Positions 36,116 to 46,500 of a stretch of 64,000 nt of DNA are shown in pieces. The position numbers were made by a program, and so were the translations under genes. Under the pieces are notes generated by a model. The model had not been told where the DNA came from. It was given only the letters and a program-made list of their open reading frames with translations, and did not search any database. This DNA is from Clostridium saccharoperbutylacetonicum N1-4(HMT) (lineage in GTDB: Bacteria; Bacillota; Clostridia; Clostridiales; Clostridiaceae): the NCBI RefSeq assembly GCF_000340885.1, contig NC_020291.1, positions 5,579,001-5,643,000 on the forward strand, given 5' to 3'. The first letter of the stretch is position 1, and every line of letters begins with the position of its first letter.

Positions 36116-36982
36116 TTATTCTTCATCATAAAAGTCTAAATAAGAGTATTTATTTTCACCCTTTTGCCATCCTAAAATTGAATCCATACTAACATTTTCT
36201 GCGGCCCTAAATATTGATTTTTCTACTCCATCAAAATTTTTCTTCAGTTCTTTAATCAAATCTTTTATCTCATATCTTTTATTACCTATTCTTTCAGCTG
36301 CAACCATACACGCACAATTCAATGGCCATATACCACTATTGTTTATAAATTTCTTTATGTAATCTTCCTCTATATAATACATAGGTCTAATTAATTCTAA
36401 ATTTTCAAAATTCTTTGCTTTCAATTTTGGTAGCATTGTTTTAAAATTTCCTGAATAAAGTATATTTAACATTGTTGTTTCAATCACATCATTATAATGG
36501 TGACCTAAAGCAAGTTTATTACATCCAAATTCTTGTGCCTTTGCATAAAGTGATCCTCGTCTCATTCTTGCGCATAAATAGCATGGATAATCCTTCGCCA
36601 TTTTATCAACCACATCAAAAATACCTGACTCATATATATGTATAGGAATATTTAAGTGTTCACAATTTTCTATTAATAATTTCTTTATATCAGGATGATA
36701 TCCTGGATCCATAGCCAAAAAGACAATTTCAAAATTCACCTGACCATGCCTCTGTAGTTCCTGAAATAATTTTGCCATTAACATACTATCTTTACCACCA
36801 GATATACCTATAGCAATTTTATCTCCTTCTTCAATTAATTTATAATCTTTAACTGCTCGAATAAATTTTGCCCATATGTGTTTTCTATAAGTTTTAAGGA
36901 TACTTCTTTCAATATCTTTTAATGGCTTTTTTTCTCCTTCTGGGATAATTCTTGGACAGCCTTCCCCTGCAATTGTACTCAT
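36116..36982 (-). CDS. TtcA-like PP-loop tRNA sulfur transferase
   Basis: 288 aa, ATG after AAGGAGA. The PP-loop ISGGKDSMLMAK near 60 activates tRNA with ATP. CYLCARMRRG near 128 and NCACMVA near 240 supply cysteines for an iron-sulfur cluster or persulfide. LGHHYNDVIETTMLN is the conserved middle motif. The TtcA group makes 2-thiocytidine in tRNA. The spacing of the second cysteine set differs from the classical enterobacterial CxxC, so a related substrate is possible. Single gene. Confidence 0.82.
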   Translation of the reverse strand: MSTIAGEGCPRIIPEGEKKPLKDIERSILKTYRKHIWAKFIRAVKDYKLIEEGDKIAIGISGGKDSMLMAKLFQELQRHGQVNFEIVFLAMDPGYHPDIKKLLIENCEHLNIPIHIYESGIFDVVDKMAKDYPCYLCARMRRGSLYAKAQEFGCNKLALGHHYNDVIETTMLNILYSGNFKTMLPKLKAKNFENLELIRPMYYIEEDYIKKFINNSGIWPLNCACMVAAERIGNKRYEIKDLIKELKKNFDGVEKSIFRAAENVSMDSILGWQKGENKYSYLDFYDEE

Positions 36983-37357
36983 TATTTTAGTTCTCCTTAT
37001 TATATAAATAGTATTACAATAGTATATACTATTTATGTATATTTATCTTTCTTTAATGAGTTTATAATGAACATTTATAATTTACAAGTACTTTTGCTAT
37101 TAATTTTACTTTTTAGAAATCTTTTTTATATTTTTATCCAGATATTATCTATGTAATTGATATTATTAACACTATTAATAATATTATCCATGGATATTTT
37201 AATAATTTTAGCTCTATAAAAGAAAACTTTTATTGAACTTTTTTTTAAAAGTGGTAAAATACTATTTGTCGGTATTCTATTTGAAACTGAACGGAAATTC
37301 GTATTTGATTTTTCCGAATTATATCCACAGAACGGAATAAGAACGGAGGTATTTTTT
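36983..37357 (+). promoter_or_regulatory. Leader of the ECF S-component gene with three GAACGGA repeats
   Basis: This 375-bp spacer is mostly AT-rich. Near its end GAACGGA occurs three times (37289, 37330, 37341), the last overlapping the ribosome binding site GGAGG, and CGGAAA/TTTCCG can form a hairpin between the first two. Such an arrangement before a vitamin-transporter gene could be a translational control element or simple repetition. I recognise no known riboswitch class. Confidence 0.35.
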
Positions 37358-37951
37358 ATGGAAAGAATTAATGTAAAACCCAAACTATCGGTTAGACAGA
37401 TAACTATGATTGGTATGTTATCTGCAATTTCTATTTTCTTAGGAGTAACAGGCTTAGGTTTTATTCCTATCCCACCTGTAAAAGCTACAATTATGCACAT
37501 TCCAGTGATAATTGGTGCAATTGTTGAAGGCCCAATTGTAGGTGCCTTTGTTGGATTAGTTTTCGGATTATTTTCAATGTATCAAGAACTCACTACAATG
37601 CTACCAACAGGATTTATGTTTTTAAATCCCATAATTGCAATAGTACCAAGAATTTTAATTGGAATTTCAGCATATTATATTTACGTTTTCTTTAAAAATA
37701 AATTTAATAAACCTGGTATTAGTATTGGAATAGCATCTTTATGTGCAACTTTAGTTAATACGATTGGTGTTTTAGGCTTCACTTACATTATATATGCTGA
37801 GAGATTTGCGAATGTTATTGGAGTTGATCCTAGTACAATAGGTTATGTGATTTTATTTACAATTGGAATTCCAAACGGAATACCAGAAGCTATAGTAAGT
37901 ATGTTATTATGTATTCCTATTATACTTACGGTTTTAAAAATAAAAAAATAA
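37358..37951 (+). CDS. ECF transporter S component
   Basis: 197 aa, ATG after GGAGGT. Five or six membrane helices. The start SVRQITMIGMLSAISIFLG and the motif PPVKATIMHIPVIIGAIVEGP are typical S components that bind a vitamin and dock on the shared EcfAAT module. The sequence is closest in feel to the pantothenate-type group, but I cannot fix the substrate. A hairpin follows at 37977. The P1 peptidase gene downstream on the same strand has its own start region. Confidence 0.85.
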   Translation: MERINVKPKLSVRQITMIGMLSAISIFLGVTGLGFIPIPPVKATIMHIPVIIGAIVEGPIVGAFVGLVFGLFSMYQELTTMLPTGFMFLNPIIAIVPRILIGISAYYIYVFFKNKFNKPGISIGIASLCATLVNTIGVLGFTYIIYAERFANVIGVDPSTIGYVILFTIGIPNGIPEAIVSMLLCIPIILTVLKIKK

Positions 37952-37976
37952 TGTAATAAAATTTATTATTATGATA

Positions 37977-38017
37977 ATGGCCAGTGATTATAAAGCATTT
38001 TATTATCCTTGGTCATT
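37977..38017 (+). terminator. Hairpin after the ECF S component
   Basis: AATGGCCA (37977-37984) pairs imperfectly with TGGTCATT (38010-38017) using a G-U pair, followed by a T-rich run. The remaining spacer to 38177 shows no further feature. Confidence 0.5.
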
Positions 38018-38177
38018 TATTTATATATTTTTATATTTATATGTTGCAAAAAAATTGTCCAAAATTGAAAGAGTTTCAAAGGAACTCAACCTTCATTGAT
38101 CCTTGCGTATTGAAAATTTGTAATTAAATATATGTTGCTATAGTTTATATTTTGATAATTAAAGGAGTTTTATACTT

Positions 38178-39146
38178 ATGAAAGAAATTAAATTTTGTGA
38201 TATAGATGGAATAAAACTTGGTCATGCTGAAAATAAAGAAGGCGGAACTGGCTGCTCAGTAGTTATATGTGAACAAGGAGCAACAGGAGGTGTTGACGTT
38301 CGTGGAGGAGCCCCTGGTACTCGAGAAACTGATTTATTAAATCCAATGGAAATGGTCGATAAAATCCATGCCGTAGTCTTATCTGGCGGAAGTGCTTTTG
38401 GACTAGATGCCTCAGGTGGAGTAATGCAATATTTAGAAGGTAATGATATCGGATTTGATGTAACAGTTGCCAAAGTTCCAATTGTATGTCAAGCGGTATT
38501 ATTTGATTTAAGTTTTGGTGATCCTAAAGTAAGACCAGATAAAGAAATGGGCTTCAAAGCATGCTTAAACTCAGAAAATTATAAGGATAATATAAATGGA
38601 AATATTGGTGCTGGATATGGTGCTACAATTGGTAAATTTCTTGGTACAGACTATTCCATGAAGGGTGGACTAGGCACCTATGCAATAAAAGTTGGTAACC
38701 TTGAAGTTGGTGCCATCGTTGCTGTAAATTGTCTTGGTGATGTAATTGATCCTTCAAACTTAAATATAATTGCTGGCGCATATGATCATGAAAATAATGA
38801 ATTTCTAAATACTGAAAGATTAATAATAGAAAATCTCGAAAATCCTAAAAATCCTTTTAAAGGAAATACAACAATAGGCATTATAGTAACTAATGCAGAT
38901 TTTACAAAAGCTGAAGCAAACAAAGTAGCTTCTATGGCTCACAATGGCTATGGAAGAACTATGCGACCAGCTCATACAATGTTTGATGGAGATACAATCT
39001 TCACAATGTCTACAAATAAAGTTATTGCAGATGTTACAACTGTAGGAATGTTGGCTGCAACTGTTATGGAAAAAGCTATTATACGTGGTGTTAAATCTGC
39101 ACAAGGATTATTTAACATTCCTAGTTGCTCAGATATAAACAAATAG
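38178..39146 (+). CDS. P1 family (DmpA-type) peptidase
   Basis: 322 aa, AAAGGAG before the ATG. Features of the self-processing P1/S58 family are VDVRGGAPGTRETDLL near 37, VLSGGSAFGLDASGG near 73 and GNIGAGYGATIGKF near 150. The cleavage site is GNTTIGIIVTNA near 237, where the second Thr or the first would become the new N-terminal nucleophile. Family members release N-terminal D- or L-amino acids or beta-peptides from small peptides or amides. The ECF S component upstream may be functionally linked, but there is no proof. Confidence 0.88.
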   Translation: MKEIKFCDIDGIKLGHAENKEGGTGCSVVICEQGATGGVDVRGGAPGTRETDLLNPMEMVDKIHAVVLSGGSAFGLDASGGVMQYLEGNDIGFDVTVAKVPIVCQAVLFDLSFGDPKVRPDKEMGFKACLNSENYKDNINGNIGAGYGATIGKFLGTDYSMKGGLGTYAIKVGNLEVGAIVAVNCLGDVIDPSNLNIIAGAYDHENNEFLNTERLIIENLENPKNPFKGNTTIGIIVTNADFTKAEANKVASMAHNGYGRTMRPAHTMFDGDTIFTMSTNKVIADVTTVGMLAATVMEKAIIRGVKSAQGLFNIPSCSDINK

Positions 39147-39170
39147 AAATTATAAATTAATAAATTGTAA

Positions 39171-39200
39171 AAAGGTAGCTTAAGTAATTATGCTGCCTTT
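39171..39200 (+). terminator. Terminator after the P1 peptidase
   Basis: Arms AAAGGTAGC (39171-39179) and GCTGCCTTT (39192-39200) with one mismatch, followed by TATTATTT. Confidence 0.8.
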
Positions 39201-39275
39201 TATTATTTATTAATACTCAACTATCTGTTATTAATGTTCAATGATCATTACGCATCGATAAGTGTAATATATATC

Positions 39276-39336
39276 TTGAATCCTTATTTAAATTTTAGTA
39301 TAATGTTTACAATAGATAAATGAGTGATTACTCACT
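39276..39336 (+). promoter_or_regulatory. Promoter and TetR-type operator of the exporter operon
   Basis: TTGAAT (39276-39281) and TATAAT (39299-39304) are spaced 17 bp. The palindrome TGAGTGATTACTCA (39321-39334) lies just downstream, about 10 bp after the expected transcription start, where a bound protein would block the polymerase. The operon encodes its own TetR protein, so this is most likely its autoregulatory site. Confidence 0.82.
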
Positions 39337-39362
39337 TAATTTCATTAGAGAGGAGTTTTCCT

Positions 39363-40115
39363 ATGGAAGAATCAAAAATTTCAACTATGTCTTCTCCTAT
39401 ATGCATTAAAATTGAACATGTTAATAAATCTTTTGGAAAGAAACAAGTTCTATTTGATATTAGTATAGATATACCATATTCTCAAATCTTAGGCTTGCTA
39501 GGTCCTTCAGGTTCAGGAAAATCAACTCTTGTAAAAATGATAGCTGGAATAGACAATGCAACAAATGGCTCTGTGTTTTTATTAGATACAAAAATGCCTC
39601 AGCTTTCAGTTATGAATAAGATTGGTTACATGGCTCAATCTGATGCTTTATATGACGAACTTACTGCCGAAGAAAATATAAAGTTCTTTTCTTCCATGTA
39701 TAAAATCGGTAAGTCAAAACAAAAGCAAAGAATTGCAGAAGTAATGGAGCTTGTAAATTTATCTGAACATCTAAAAAAACAAGTTAAAAATTATTCAGGA
39801 GGCATGAAAAGGCGATTATCCCTTGCAATCGCCCTTGTACACGAACCACCTGTTCTAATATTAGATGAACCTACAGTTGGAATCGATCCAGTTCTTCGTA
39901 AATCTATTTGGGCCGAATTATACAAATTAAAAGAAAATGGGACAACCATAATAATTACTACACATGTAATGGACGAAGTTGAAAAGTGTGACAATCTAGG
40001 AATGATTCGTGATGGTAAATTAATTGCTGTAGGTTCACCTAATGAAATAAAACAAGCTTCCAATTCAAGTACAATTGAAGATGCATTCTTATATTATGGA
40101 GGTGCTTCAAATTGA
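39363..40115 (+). CDS. ABC exporter ATP-binding protein
   Basis: 250 aa from the ATG at 39363, after GAGGAG; the longer frame runs back through the operator. Walker A GPSGSGKST near 52, Q-loop YMAQSDALY, signature YSGGMKRRLSLA near 147, Walker B VLILDEPTVG and the H-loop ITTHVMDEV. It is the cytoplasmic ATPase of a DrrA/CcmA-type exporter. The stop overlaps the permease TTG start by four bases. The operon is ATPase, permease, TetR, adaptor. Confidence 0.94.
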   Translation: MEESKISTMSSPICIKIEHVNKSFGKKQVLFDISIDIPYSQILGLLGPSGSGKSTLVKMIAGIDNATNGSVFLLDTKMPQLSVMNKIGYMAQSDALYDELTAEENIKFFSSMYKIGKSKQKQRIAEVMELVNLSEHLKKQVKNYSGGMKRRLSLAIALVHEPPVLILDEPTVGIDPVLRKSIWAELYKLKENGTTIIITTHVMDEVEKCDNLGMIRDGKLIAVGSPNEIKQASNSSTIEDAFLYYGGASN

Positions 40116-41128
40116 GAATAAAAGCAATTATGATTAGAATTTTGCTTCAGCTAGCCCATGATAAACGTACTATAGCTTTAATGATTCTTGCACCAATATT
40201 AGTACTAACATTAATGTCATTTATTTTTGATGGGTCTGATTATCATCCAAAAATCGGAATAATTAATGCTCCTCTTAAATTTGTAAATAAGTTAGAGGAT
40301 AATGACGCAAATGTTATAAGATATGATGAAAGCTCTGCTCATGCTGTTCTCGAAGCTTCAGAAATTGATGCTTTAATTAATTTTGAAAATGGAATTCCAA
40401 AAATAACCTTGGAAGGTAGTGACCCAAGTAAAAGTCAGGCTGTTCTTAAACTTACTCAAAATGCACTTTCTACAACAGGTTCTTCTGCAAAACCTGATAT
40501 AACGTATTTGTATGGTTATGAAAATATGTCTTCCTTTGATAACTTTGGCCCTATACTTATTGGCTTTTTTGTATTCTTTTTTGTTTTTCTAGTAGCTGGG
40601 GTTGCCTTTCTTGGTGAAAGAAAATCCGGAACCCTTGAAAGAATACTTGCTACTCCTTTACGAAGATGGGAAATAGTTATAGGATACATACTTGGCTTTG
40701 GTGTTTTTACTATAATTCAATCTACACTTATCGCATGGTTTTCAATTAATATTCTTAATATTATGATGATTGGTTCCTTCACACTTGTAATTCTAATTAC
40801 AATATTAACCGCACTAGTGGCTCTTTCTATAGGAACCTTTATATCTGCCTTTGCTAATAATGAACTGCAAATGATTCAATTTATTCCAATAATTGTAGTA
40901 CCACAAGTTTTTTTCTCAGGTCTTTTTGATTTGAGCACAATGGCACCTTGGCTTCAATCTTTTGGACGATTTATGCCTCTGTGGTATTCTGCTGATGCTC
41001 TTAGAAATGTTATGATTAGAGGCAAAGGTTGGAATGATATAGTGTTTGATGTAATAATTCTAATTTTTATTTGCGTATTATTTATATTTGCAAATATAGT
41101 TGCTCTTAAAAAATACCGTAAAATATGA
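40112..41128 (+). CDS. ABC-2 type exporter permease
   Basis: 338 aa, TTG start after GGAGGTG. One N-terminal helix (23-42), an extracytoplasmic domain of about 120 residues, then five helices from 145 to 335, with the GERKSGTLERILATPLRRWEI turn typical of ABC2 membrane proteins. It pairs with the ATPase encoded just before it to expel a hydrophobic compound, drug or lipid. The end overlaps the longest reading of the tetR gene; the true tetR start lies 10 nt after this stop. Confidence 0.93.
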   Translation: MRIKAIMIRILLQLAHDKRTIALMILAPILVLTLMSFIFDGSDYHPKIGIINAPLKFVNKLEDNDANVIRYDESSAHAVLEASEIDALINFENGIPKITLEGSDPSKSQAVLKLTQNALSTTGSSAKPDITYLYGYENMSSFDNFGPILIGFFVFFFVFLVAGVAFLGERKSGTLERILATPLRRWEIVIGYILGFGVFTIIQSTLIAWFSINILNIMMIGSFTLVILITILTALVALSIGTFISAFANNELQMIQFIPIIVVPQVFFSGLFDLSTMAPWLQSFGRFMPLWYSADALRNVMIRGKGWNDIVFDVIILIFICVLFIFANIVALKKYRKI

Positions 41129-41138
41129 GGTGATTAAA

Positions 41139-41804
41139 TTGACAGAAAAAAAATCCTTAAAAGAACTTATAAATCTATGCAATCCTGAAAATTCTATGAC
41201 TGAAAGACAACTTAACATTCTTGTTTCAGCTATAGAACTATTTTCAGAAAAAGGTTATGAAGCAACTTCTACTAGCGAAATTGCTAAAAATGCAAAAGTT
41301 GCAGAAGGCACTATTTTCCGTTATTACAAAACTAAAAAAGACCTTTTATTTGCTATTCCTTATGCATTATCAAATAATTCATTGTTTGAAGTCTTCCTTA
41401 ATGATTTTAAAGAGATTTTAGATGATGATCCTGCTGATTTTGAAATCTTTTTAAAGAAACTTATTTTAAATAGGCAGAAATTTATTTGTGAAACAGCACC
41501 TATTATAAAAGTTGTTATTCAAGAAGTTCCCTTTCATCCAGAACTAAGACAAAAGATATTAAATACAGTAATTCTGCCATCTGTTAAAAGAATTAAGATT
41601 ATTATTGATAAGTTTAAAGCTCAAGGTAAACTTATTGATATTCCAAGCAATTCTATTGCAAATCTAATAGCTACTTCTGTTTTTGGGTATCTATTCTTAC
41701 ATTATATTGCTTTGCCTGAATTACCCAATTGTGAAGAGGATATAGATTATCTAGTTCATTATATTATGAATGGAATTTCAAAAACTAGCACAACTACAAA
41801 TTAA
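41139..41804 (+). CDS. TetR-family repressor of the exporter operon
   Basis: 221 aa from the TTG at 41139, after GAGGTGATTAAA. The N-terminal DNA-binding domain is near residues 25-70: ILVSAIELFSEKGYEATSTSEIAKNAKVAEGTIFRYYKTKKDLL. The rest is the helical ligand-binding part. It sits inside the operon it probably controls through the TGAGTGATTACTCA palindrome at 39321. The inducer is likely an exported compound. Confidence 0.93.
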   Translation: MTEKKSLKELINLCNPENSMTERQLNILVSAIELFSEKGYEATSTSEIAKNAKVAEGTIFRYYKTKKDLLFAIPYALSNNSLFEVFLNDFKEILDDDPADFEIFLKKLILNRQKFICETAPIIKVVIQEVPFHPELRQKILNTVILPSVKRIKIIIDKFKAQGKLIDIPSNSIANLIATSVFGYLFLHYIALPELPNCEEDIDYLVHYIMNGISKTSTTTN

Positions 41805-41849
41805 CCTACTTCTGTAAAATTACAAAAATAAATTGCAAAGGGTGATTTT

Positions 41850-43004
41850 ATGAGAAAATTATTTATGTTTGGATCAATTATTTTTTTCCTTGCTATTACT
41901 ACTGGATGTTCTTCTAATTCAAATATATTAACATTAAAAGGCGATATTCAAAATAACATTTCTCCTGCTACAAGTACTGTTTCAGGAAAAATTATAGAAA
42001 TGAAAAAAAATCAAGGTGAGACTGTAAAAAAAGGTGATATCATAGCAGTTATAGATAATACTAATCAAAAATTCAATGTTGATCAAATGCAGGCTCTTGT
42101 GAATATGAAAAAAGCAAAACTTGAAGAACTTCAAATCGGAACTCGTCAAGAGCAGATTGATCAAGCTGAAGCACAAGTTCGTGCTGCTAAAGCGCAAGTA
42201 GAGCTTTTAACTTCTGGTAATAGAAATCAACAAATTGAACAAGCAAAAAATGAGGTATCAATTGCTCAAGATGCTGTTAATTCAGCTCAAACTTCTTATG
42301 ATTACATAAACACTCAGTATAACAATACAACTCAGTTATATCAAAGTGGAGCAGTAGCAAAAAGCACCTTAGATGATGCAAAGTATAAATTAGATACTGC
42401 TTCTACACAGCTTTCATCAGCTAAACTTAAATTTGAAAGCGCTAATGAGCAGCTAAGTTTATTACAAGAAGGTGCTACCTCTCAAGCAATCGATACTGCA
42501 AAAGCAAATTATGATGCTGCAAATTCTCAATTGACCTTATTAAAAAATGGTTCTACTAAACAAGCTATTGCTGCTGCTCAAGGTGACTTGGATCAAGTTC
42601 TTGCTCAATTAAATCAAGCTCAAAACAACTTAAACAACTGTAATCTTGTTGCTTTAAATGATGGAATAATAATAAGCAAAAACTATGAGCTTGGAGATGT
42701 TGTAAATATAGGAAGTGATGTGGCTGATATAGCAATTTCGAACGATTTATATGTACTATGCTATATACCTGATCAATATCTAGATAAAATTTCTTATAAT
42801 CAATCTCTAAACGTAACAACTGCAATAGGAAATCAAACAGGAACAGTTAACTATATAGCATTAAAACATGAATATACGCCTAAGGACAAGCAGTCAACTT
42901 CTGATAGCAAGCATATAGCTACTAAAATTAAAGTTTCTATCACTGATAGTGATGGTACATTGAAATCTGGAATGACTGCTAATGTTGAAATTCCAATCAA
43001 ATAA
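41850..43004 (+). CDS. HlyD/MacA-like lipoprotein adaptor of the exporter
   Basis: 384 aa. Signal peptide with lipobox ITTGC; Cys near residue 20 is the lipidated residue. A biotinyl-lipoyl-like half (SGKIIEMKKNQGETVKKGDIIAVID) is followed by a long coiled coil (about 75-265) with three imperfect repeats of the type QAEAQVRAAKAQVELLTSG, then the closing barrel LGDVVNIGSDVADIAI. In Gram-positive cells such adaptors sit on the outer face of the membrane next to the permease. A hairpin terminator follows at 43054. Confidence 0.9.
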   Translation: MRKLFMFGSIIFFLAITTGCSSNSNILTLKGDIQNNISPATSTVSGKIIEMKKNQGETVKKGDIIAVIDNTNQKFNVDQMQALVNMKKAKLEELQIGTRQEQIDQAEAQVRAAKAQVELLTSGNRNQQIEQAKNEVSIAQDAVNSAQTSYDYINTQYNNTTQLYQSGAVAKSTLDDAKYKLDTASTQLSSAKLKFESANEQLSLLQEGATSQAIDTAKANYDAANSQLTLLKNGSTKQAIAAAQGDLDQVLAQLNQAQNNLNNCNLVALNDGIIISKNYELGDVVNIGSDVADIAISNDLYVLCYIPDQYLDKISYNQSLNVTTAIGNQTGTVNYIALKHEYTPKDKQSTSDSKHIATKIKVSITDSDGTLKSGMTANVEIPIK

Positions 43005-43053
43005 TCCAGACATATACTATAATTATCAATGTTTATTTATTAATTTAAAAAAC

Positions 43054-43094
43054 AAACACAACAGGCGGCCCAATTTGGACTGACTGTTGTGTTT
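43054..43094. terminator. Bidirectional terminator between exporter operon and clpB
   Basis: Perfect 11-bp arms AAACACAACAG (43054-43064) and CTGTTGTGTTT (43084-43094), flanked by A and T tracts, between convergent genes. Confidence 0.85.
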
Positions 43095-43156
43095 ATATAT
43101 TAATAATTTATTCTAACAGAACTTTCAAAACTATATCTCATTTTCACATACTCAAA

Positions 43157-45769
43157 CTATTGCTTATCTGGTAATAAGACAGGTTCTATAGTAATTTCTT
43201 CACCATTCCCATCAATTCTAACCTTAGAACCATAAATCAAATCACCTTTTATTATCATTCTTGCAAGTCTGTTTTCTAATATATTTTGGATATATCTCTT
43301 AAGAGGTCTTGCTCCGTAAACTACATCATATCCTTCTCTTGCCATTATTGTCTTAGCTTCTTCTGTGACTTCTATTTCTATATTTTTATCTTTTAATCTT
43401 AAGCCTACATCTCTTAAGAATATATCAATAATTTTCTTGATGCCTGATTCTGCTAATGGCTTAAACATTATTGTATCATCTACTCTATTTAAAAACTCTG
43501 GCTTAAATCTTGATTTTAAAACACTCATCACTTTAGCTTTAATGTCTTCTTCAACATGTTCATCATTTTTATTTTCTAGTAAATATTCACTTCCTATATT
43601 TGAAGTCATTATTATTATAGTATTTTTAAAATCAACGGTCTTACCTTTATTATCTGTTAATCTACCATCATCTAAAATTTGAAGGAATATATTAAATACA
43701 TCCTCATGGGCCTTTTCGATTTCATCAAATAAAATTACACTATAAGGACTTCTTCTTACTGCTTCAGTTAATTGACCACCTTCATCATAGCCTACGTATC
43801 CTGGAGGCGCTCCAACTAATCTAGATACAGAATGCTTTTCCATATATTCTGACATATCTATACGAATAATACTTTCTTCTGAATCAAAAAGGTTTCTAGC
43901 CAAAGTCTTAGCTAACTCTGTCTTACCAACTCCTGTTGGTCCTAAAAAGATAAATGATCCTATTGGTCTATTAATATCTTTTAGGCCAGCTCTTGCTCTA
44001 AGAATTGCATTAGTTACAGCTTCAATTGCTTCCCCTTGGCCTATAACTCTTTTACTCATATCATCTTCTAATCTTAAAAGTTTTTCTCTTTCTCCTTCAA
44101 GCAAATTAGTCACAGGAATTCCAGTCCATTTTGAAAGTACAGCTGATACTTCTTGTTCTGTAACTTCTTCTTTCAATAATGCACCTTCATAGTTATCTCT
44201 TAGTTCAATTTCTTTTTGCTTTATTTCTTCTTCCAATGCTGGGATTTTACTATATTGGATTTCAGCTACTTTATTATAGTCAAAATTTCTTTGAGCAGCT
44301 TCTATTTCTCCTCTTGCATCATCCAATTGACTTTTTAAGGTTTTTATAGCTGTAATTTGTTCCTTTTCTTTTGTATATTTAGCAGTCATTTCATCATTTT
44401 TCTCTTTTAATTCTGCTAATTCCTTTTCAAGATCCTCTAATCTATTTCTTGAATTATCATCCTTTTCTTTAGCAAGAGCTTCTTTTTCTATTTCTAATTT
44501 AAATATTTTTCTTCTTATAACATCTAATTCTGTTGGAAGAGAGTCAATTTCTGATCTTATCATGGCTCCAGCTTCATCAATCAAATCAATAGCTTTATCT
44601 GGCATAAATCTATCTTGAATATATCTATCTGAAAGCTTTGCAGCAGCTACTATAGCCGAATCATGAATTCTGATTCCATGATGAATTTCAAATCTTTCCT
44701 TTAAGCCTCTTAAAATAGCAATTGTATCATCAACCGAAGGCTCATCAATAATTACAGGTTGGAATCTTCTTTCTAAGGCCTTGTCTTTTTCAATATACTT
44801 TCTATATTCATCAAAAGTAGTAGCACCAATGCAATGTAATTCTCCTCTAGCTAATAATGGCTTTATTAGGTTTCCTGCATCCATTGCACCATCAGTTTTT
44901 CCTGCACCAACTATAGTATGAATTTCATCTATAAATAATAATATTCTTCCATCACTGCTTTGAACTTCTTTTAAAACAGCCTTTAATCTTTCTTCAAATT
45001 CACCCCTGTACTTAGCTCCAGCTATTAAAGCTCCCATATCAAGGGAAAATATAATTTTATCTTTTAATCCTTCTGGAACATCTCCTCTAACTATTCTCTC
45101 AGCTAATCCTTCAATAATAGCAGTTTTACCAACACCTGGTTCTCCTATTAGGACAGGATTATTTTTTGTTCTTCTTGAAAGAATTCTTATAGTTCTTCTT
45201 ATTTCCTCATCTCTTCCTATTACCGGATCAAGTTTATGCTTTTTAGCAAGATCAACTAAATTTGTTCCATACTTAGCTAACGCATCATATGTTCCCTCTG
45301 GATCTTGAGTTTCAACTCTTTGGCTTCCTCTAACTTCTGAAAGAACTTTCAAAAAATTATCTTTAGTTATATTGTATTTATTTAATATTTTTGAAATTTC
45401 ACTATTATTTTTGATTTCCATAATAGCTAACATTAAGTGTTCAACACTAACATAAGAATCTTCAAATTTCTTTGAAATCTCTTCTGCTTTAATCAAAACC
45501 TCTTCAACTTTTCTAGTAATATATACATTTCCAACGCCTTCTCCTAATACCTTTGGCATTGAATTCAATTCATTATTTACAGTATCTTTTAAATTCTTTA
45601 ACGGAACTCCCATTTTAGTAAAAATGTTTGGCACTAATCCATCTTCTTGCTCTATAAGAGCAGAAAAAAGATGTATTAAATCTATTTGCTGATGATTATA
45701 CTTAACTGCTGCAACATTTGCATCATTTAATGCTTGTTGAACCCTTAATGTCATTTTATCAATATTCAT
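43157..45769 (-). CDS. clpB: ClpB disaggregase chaperone
   Basis: 870 aa, the usual length, ATG after AAGGAGG. N-domain 1-145, first AAA+ module with GEPGVGKT near 207, the ClpB-specific coiled-coil middle domain near 405-530, and second AAA+ module with GPTGVGKT near 607 and [13 protein letters not shown]. It lacks the IGF/L loop used to dock ClpP, as expected for ClpB. It unfolds aggregated proteins together with DnaK. A CtsR box overlaps its promoter at 45888. Single gene. Confidence 0.97.
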   Translation of the reverse strand: MNIDKMTLRVQQALNDANVAAVKYNHQQIDLIHLFSALIEQEDGLVPNIFTKMGVPLKNLKDTVNNELNSMPKVLGEGVGNVYITRKVEEVLIKAEEISKKFEDSYVSVEHLMLAIMEIKNNSEISKILNKYNITKDNFLKVLSEVRGSQRVETQDPEGTYDALAKYGTNLVDLAKKHKLDPVIGRDEEIRRTIRILSRRTKNNPVLIGEPGVGKTAIIEGLAERIVRGDVPEGLKDKIIFSLDMGALIAGAKYRGEFEERLKAVLKEVQSSDGRILLFIDEIHTIVGAGKTDGAMDAGNLIKPLLARGELHCIGATTFDEYRKYIEKDKALERRFQPVIIDEPSVDDTIAILRGLKERFEIHHGIRIHDSAIVAAAKLSDRYIQDRFMPDKAIDLIDEAGAMIRSEIDSLPTELDVIRRKIFKLEIEKEALAKEKDDNSRNRLEDLEKELAELKEKNDEMTAKYTKEKEQITAIKTLKSQLDDARGEIEAAQRNFDYNKVAEIQYSKIPALEEEIKQKEIELRDNYEGALLKEEVTEQEVSAVLSKWTGIPVTNLLEGEREKLLRLEDDMSKRVIGQGEAIEAVTNAILRARAGLKDINRPIGSFIFLGPTGVGKTELAKTLARNLFDSEESIIRIDMSEYMEKHSVSRLVGAPPGYVGYDEGGQLTEAVRRSPYSVILFDEIEKAHEDVFNIFLQILDDGRLTDNKGKTVDFKNTIIIMTSNIGSEYLLENKNDEHVEEDIKAKVMSVLKSRFKPEFLNRVDDTIMFKPLAESGIKKIIDIFLRDVGLRLKDKNIEIEVTEEAKTIMAREGYDVVYGARPLKRYIQNILENRLARMIIKGDLIYGSKVRIDGNGEEITIEPVLLPDKQ

Positions 45770-45874
45770 ATATATTCCTCCTTATTTCTTATATCCATAC
45801 CTTTATTAATTTCCATAAGTATTTTTTTAAATCATACTTTACGATTGCAATATAAATAACTATTCTTTACTTAT

Positions 45875-45904
45875 ATAATAATATATAGGTCAAAGAAAGT
45901 CAAA
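45875..45904 (-). promoter_or_regulatory. clpB promoter overlapped by a CtsR box
   Basis: GGTCAAAGAAAGTCAAA (45888-45904, plus strand) is the CtsR heptad repeat with 3-nt spacer. On the minus strand TTGACT (45898-45903) and TATTAT (45875-45880) with 17-bp spacing form the clpB promoter, and the box covers the -35 region. Heat or misfolding stress would release CtsR. Confidence 0.87.
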
Positions 45905-46052
45905 GTTTGTTTTTAAATTTTCTTTAATTTTTTATTATAAACTTTTATTTTAAAATTTACTATTTTGTAGTAAAATATTATTATATATATAAATTATCAA
46001 AAATTTTGGTTAATAAATATTTTGCTGTTAAATTTATAAAAGAGGTGATTTT

Positions 46053-46445
46053 ATGAGAGTAGATTCTATTATCAACAAAAATTTTCATATTATAAATGTA
46101 AACGATACTATTGATAAAGCTTTAGAATTAATGCATGACCTTAATATTAACGGTATGCCTGTAGTAGATGATAGTGAAACATTGGTTGGAATGATAGTTA
46201 AAGCTGACATATATAGATTTATGATACATCCTGGACATTATGTTAGCTGCCCTGTTGAATGGGTTATGTCAAAGTCTGTAATACTTTCGCAATCTGATGA
46301 AGATATTATAACAGTCGCTAAACGTTTGAGAAAAAATGATATTGTCGCAATGCCTGTAGTAAATAATGATAAAATTGTTGGTGTTATTACTATTGATGAT
46401 ATATTAGATTATTTTCTAGGTAAAAATGAAGATAATGATGATTAG
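46053..46445 (+). CDS. Tandem CBS-domain protein
   Basis: 130 aa, ATG after AGAGGTGA. Two CBS repeats, about residues 8-60 (VNDTIDKALELMHDLNINGMPVVDD) and 72-125 (SDEDIITVAKRLRKNDIVAMPVV), with nothing else attached. CBS pairs bind adenosine nucleotides and regulate partner enzymes or channels; a free-standing form is common in clostridia and its partner is not given by the context. Divergent from clpB. Confidence 0.9.
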   Translation: MRVDSIINKNFHIINVNDTIDKALELMHDLNINGMPVVDDSETLVGMIVKADIYRFMIHPGHYVSCPVEWVMSKSVILSQSDEDIITVAKRLRKNDIVAMPVVNNDKIVGVITIDDILDYFLGKNEDNDD

Positions 46446-46500
46446 TTAAATATAGTGTATCTTTTATTTTTTAGAATTGTATAAATATTTCTTAATGCAT

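Noticed and set aside
37126..37500. 124-codon minus-strand frame before the ECF S component
   Set aside because: It overlaps the real gene start and leader, has no ribosome binding site and a low-complexity composition.
38222..38481. Two overlapping minus-strand frames in the P1 peptidase gene
   Set aside because: Shadows of a conserved coding region.
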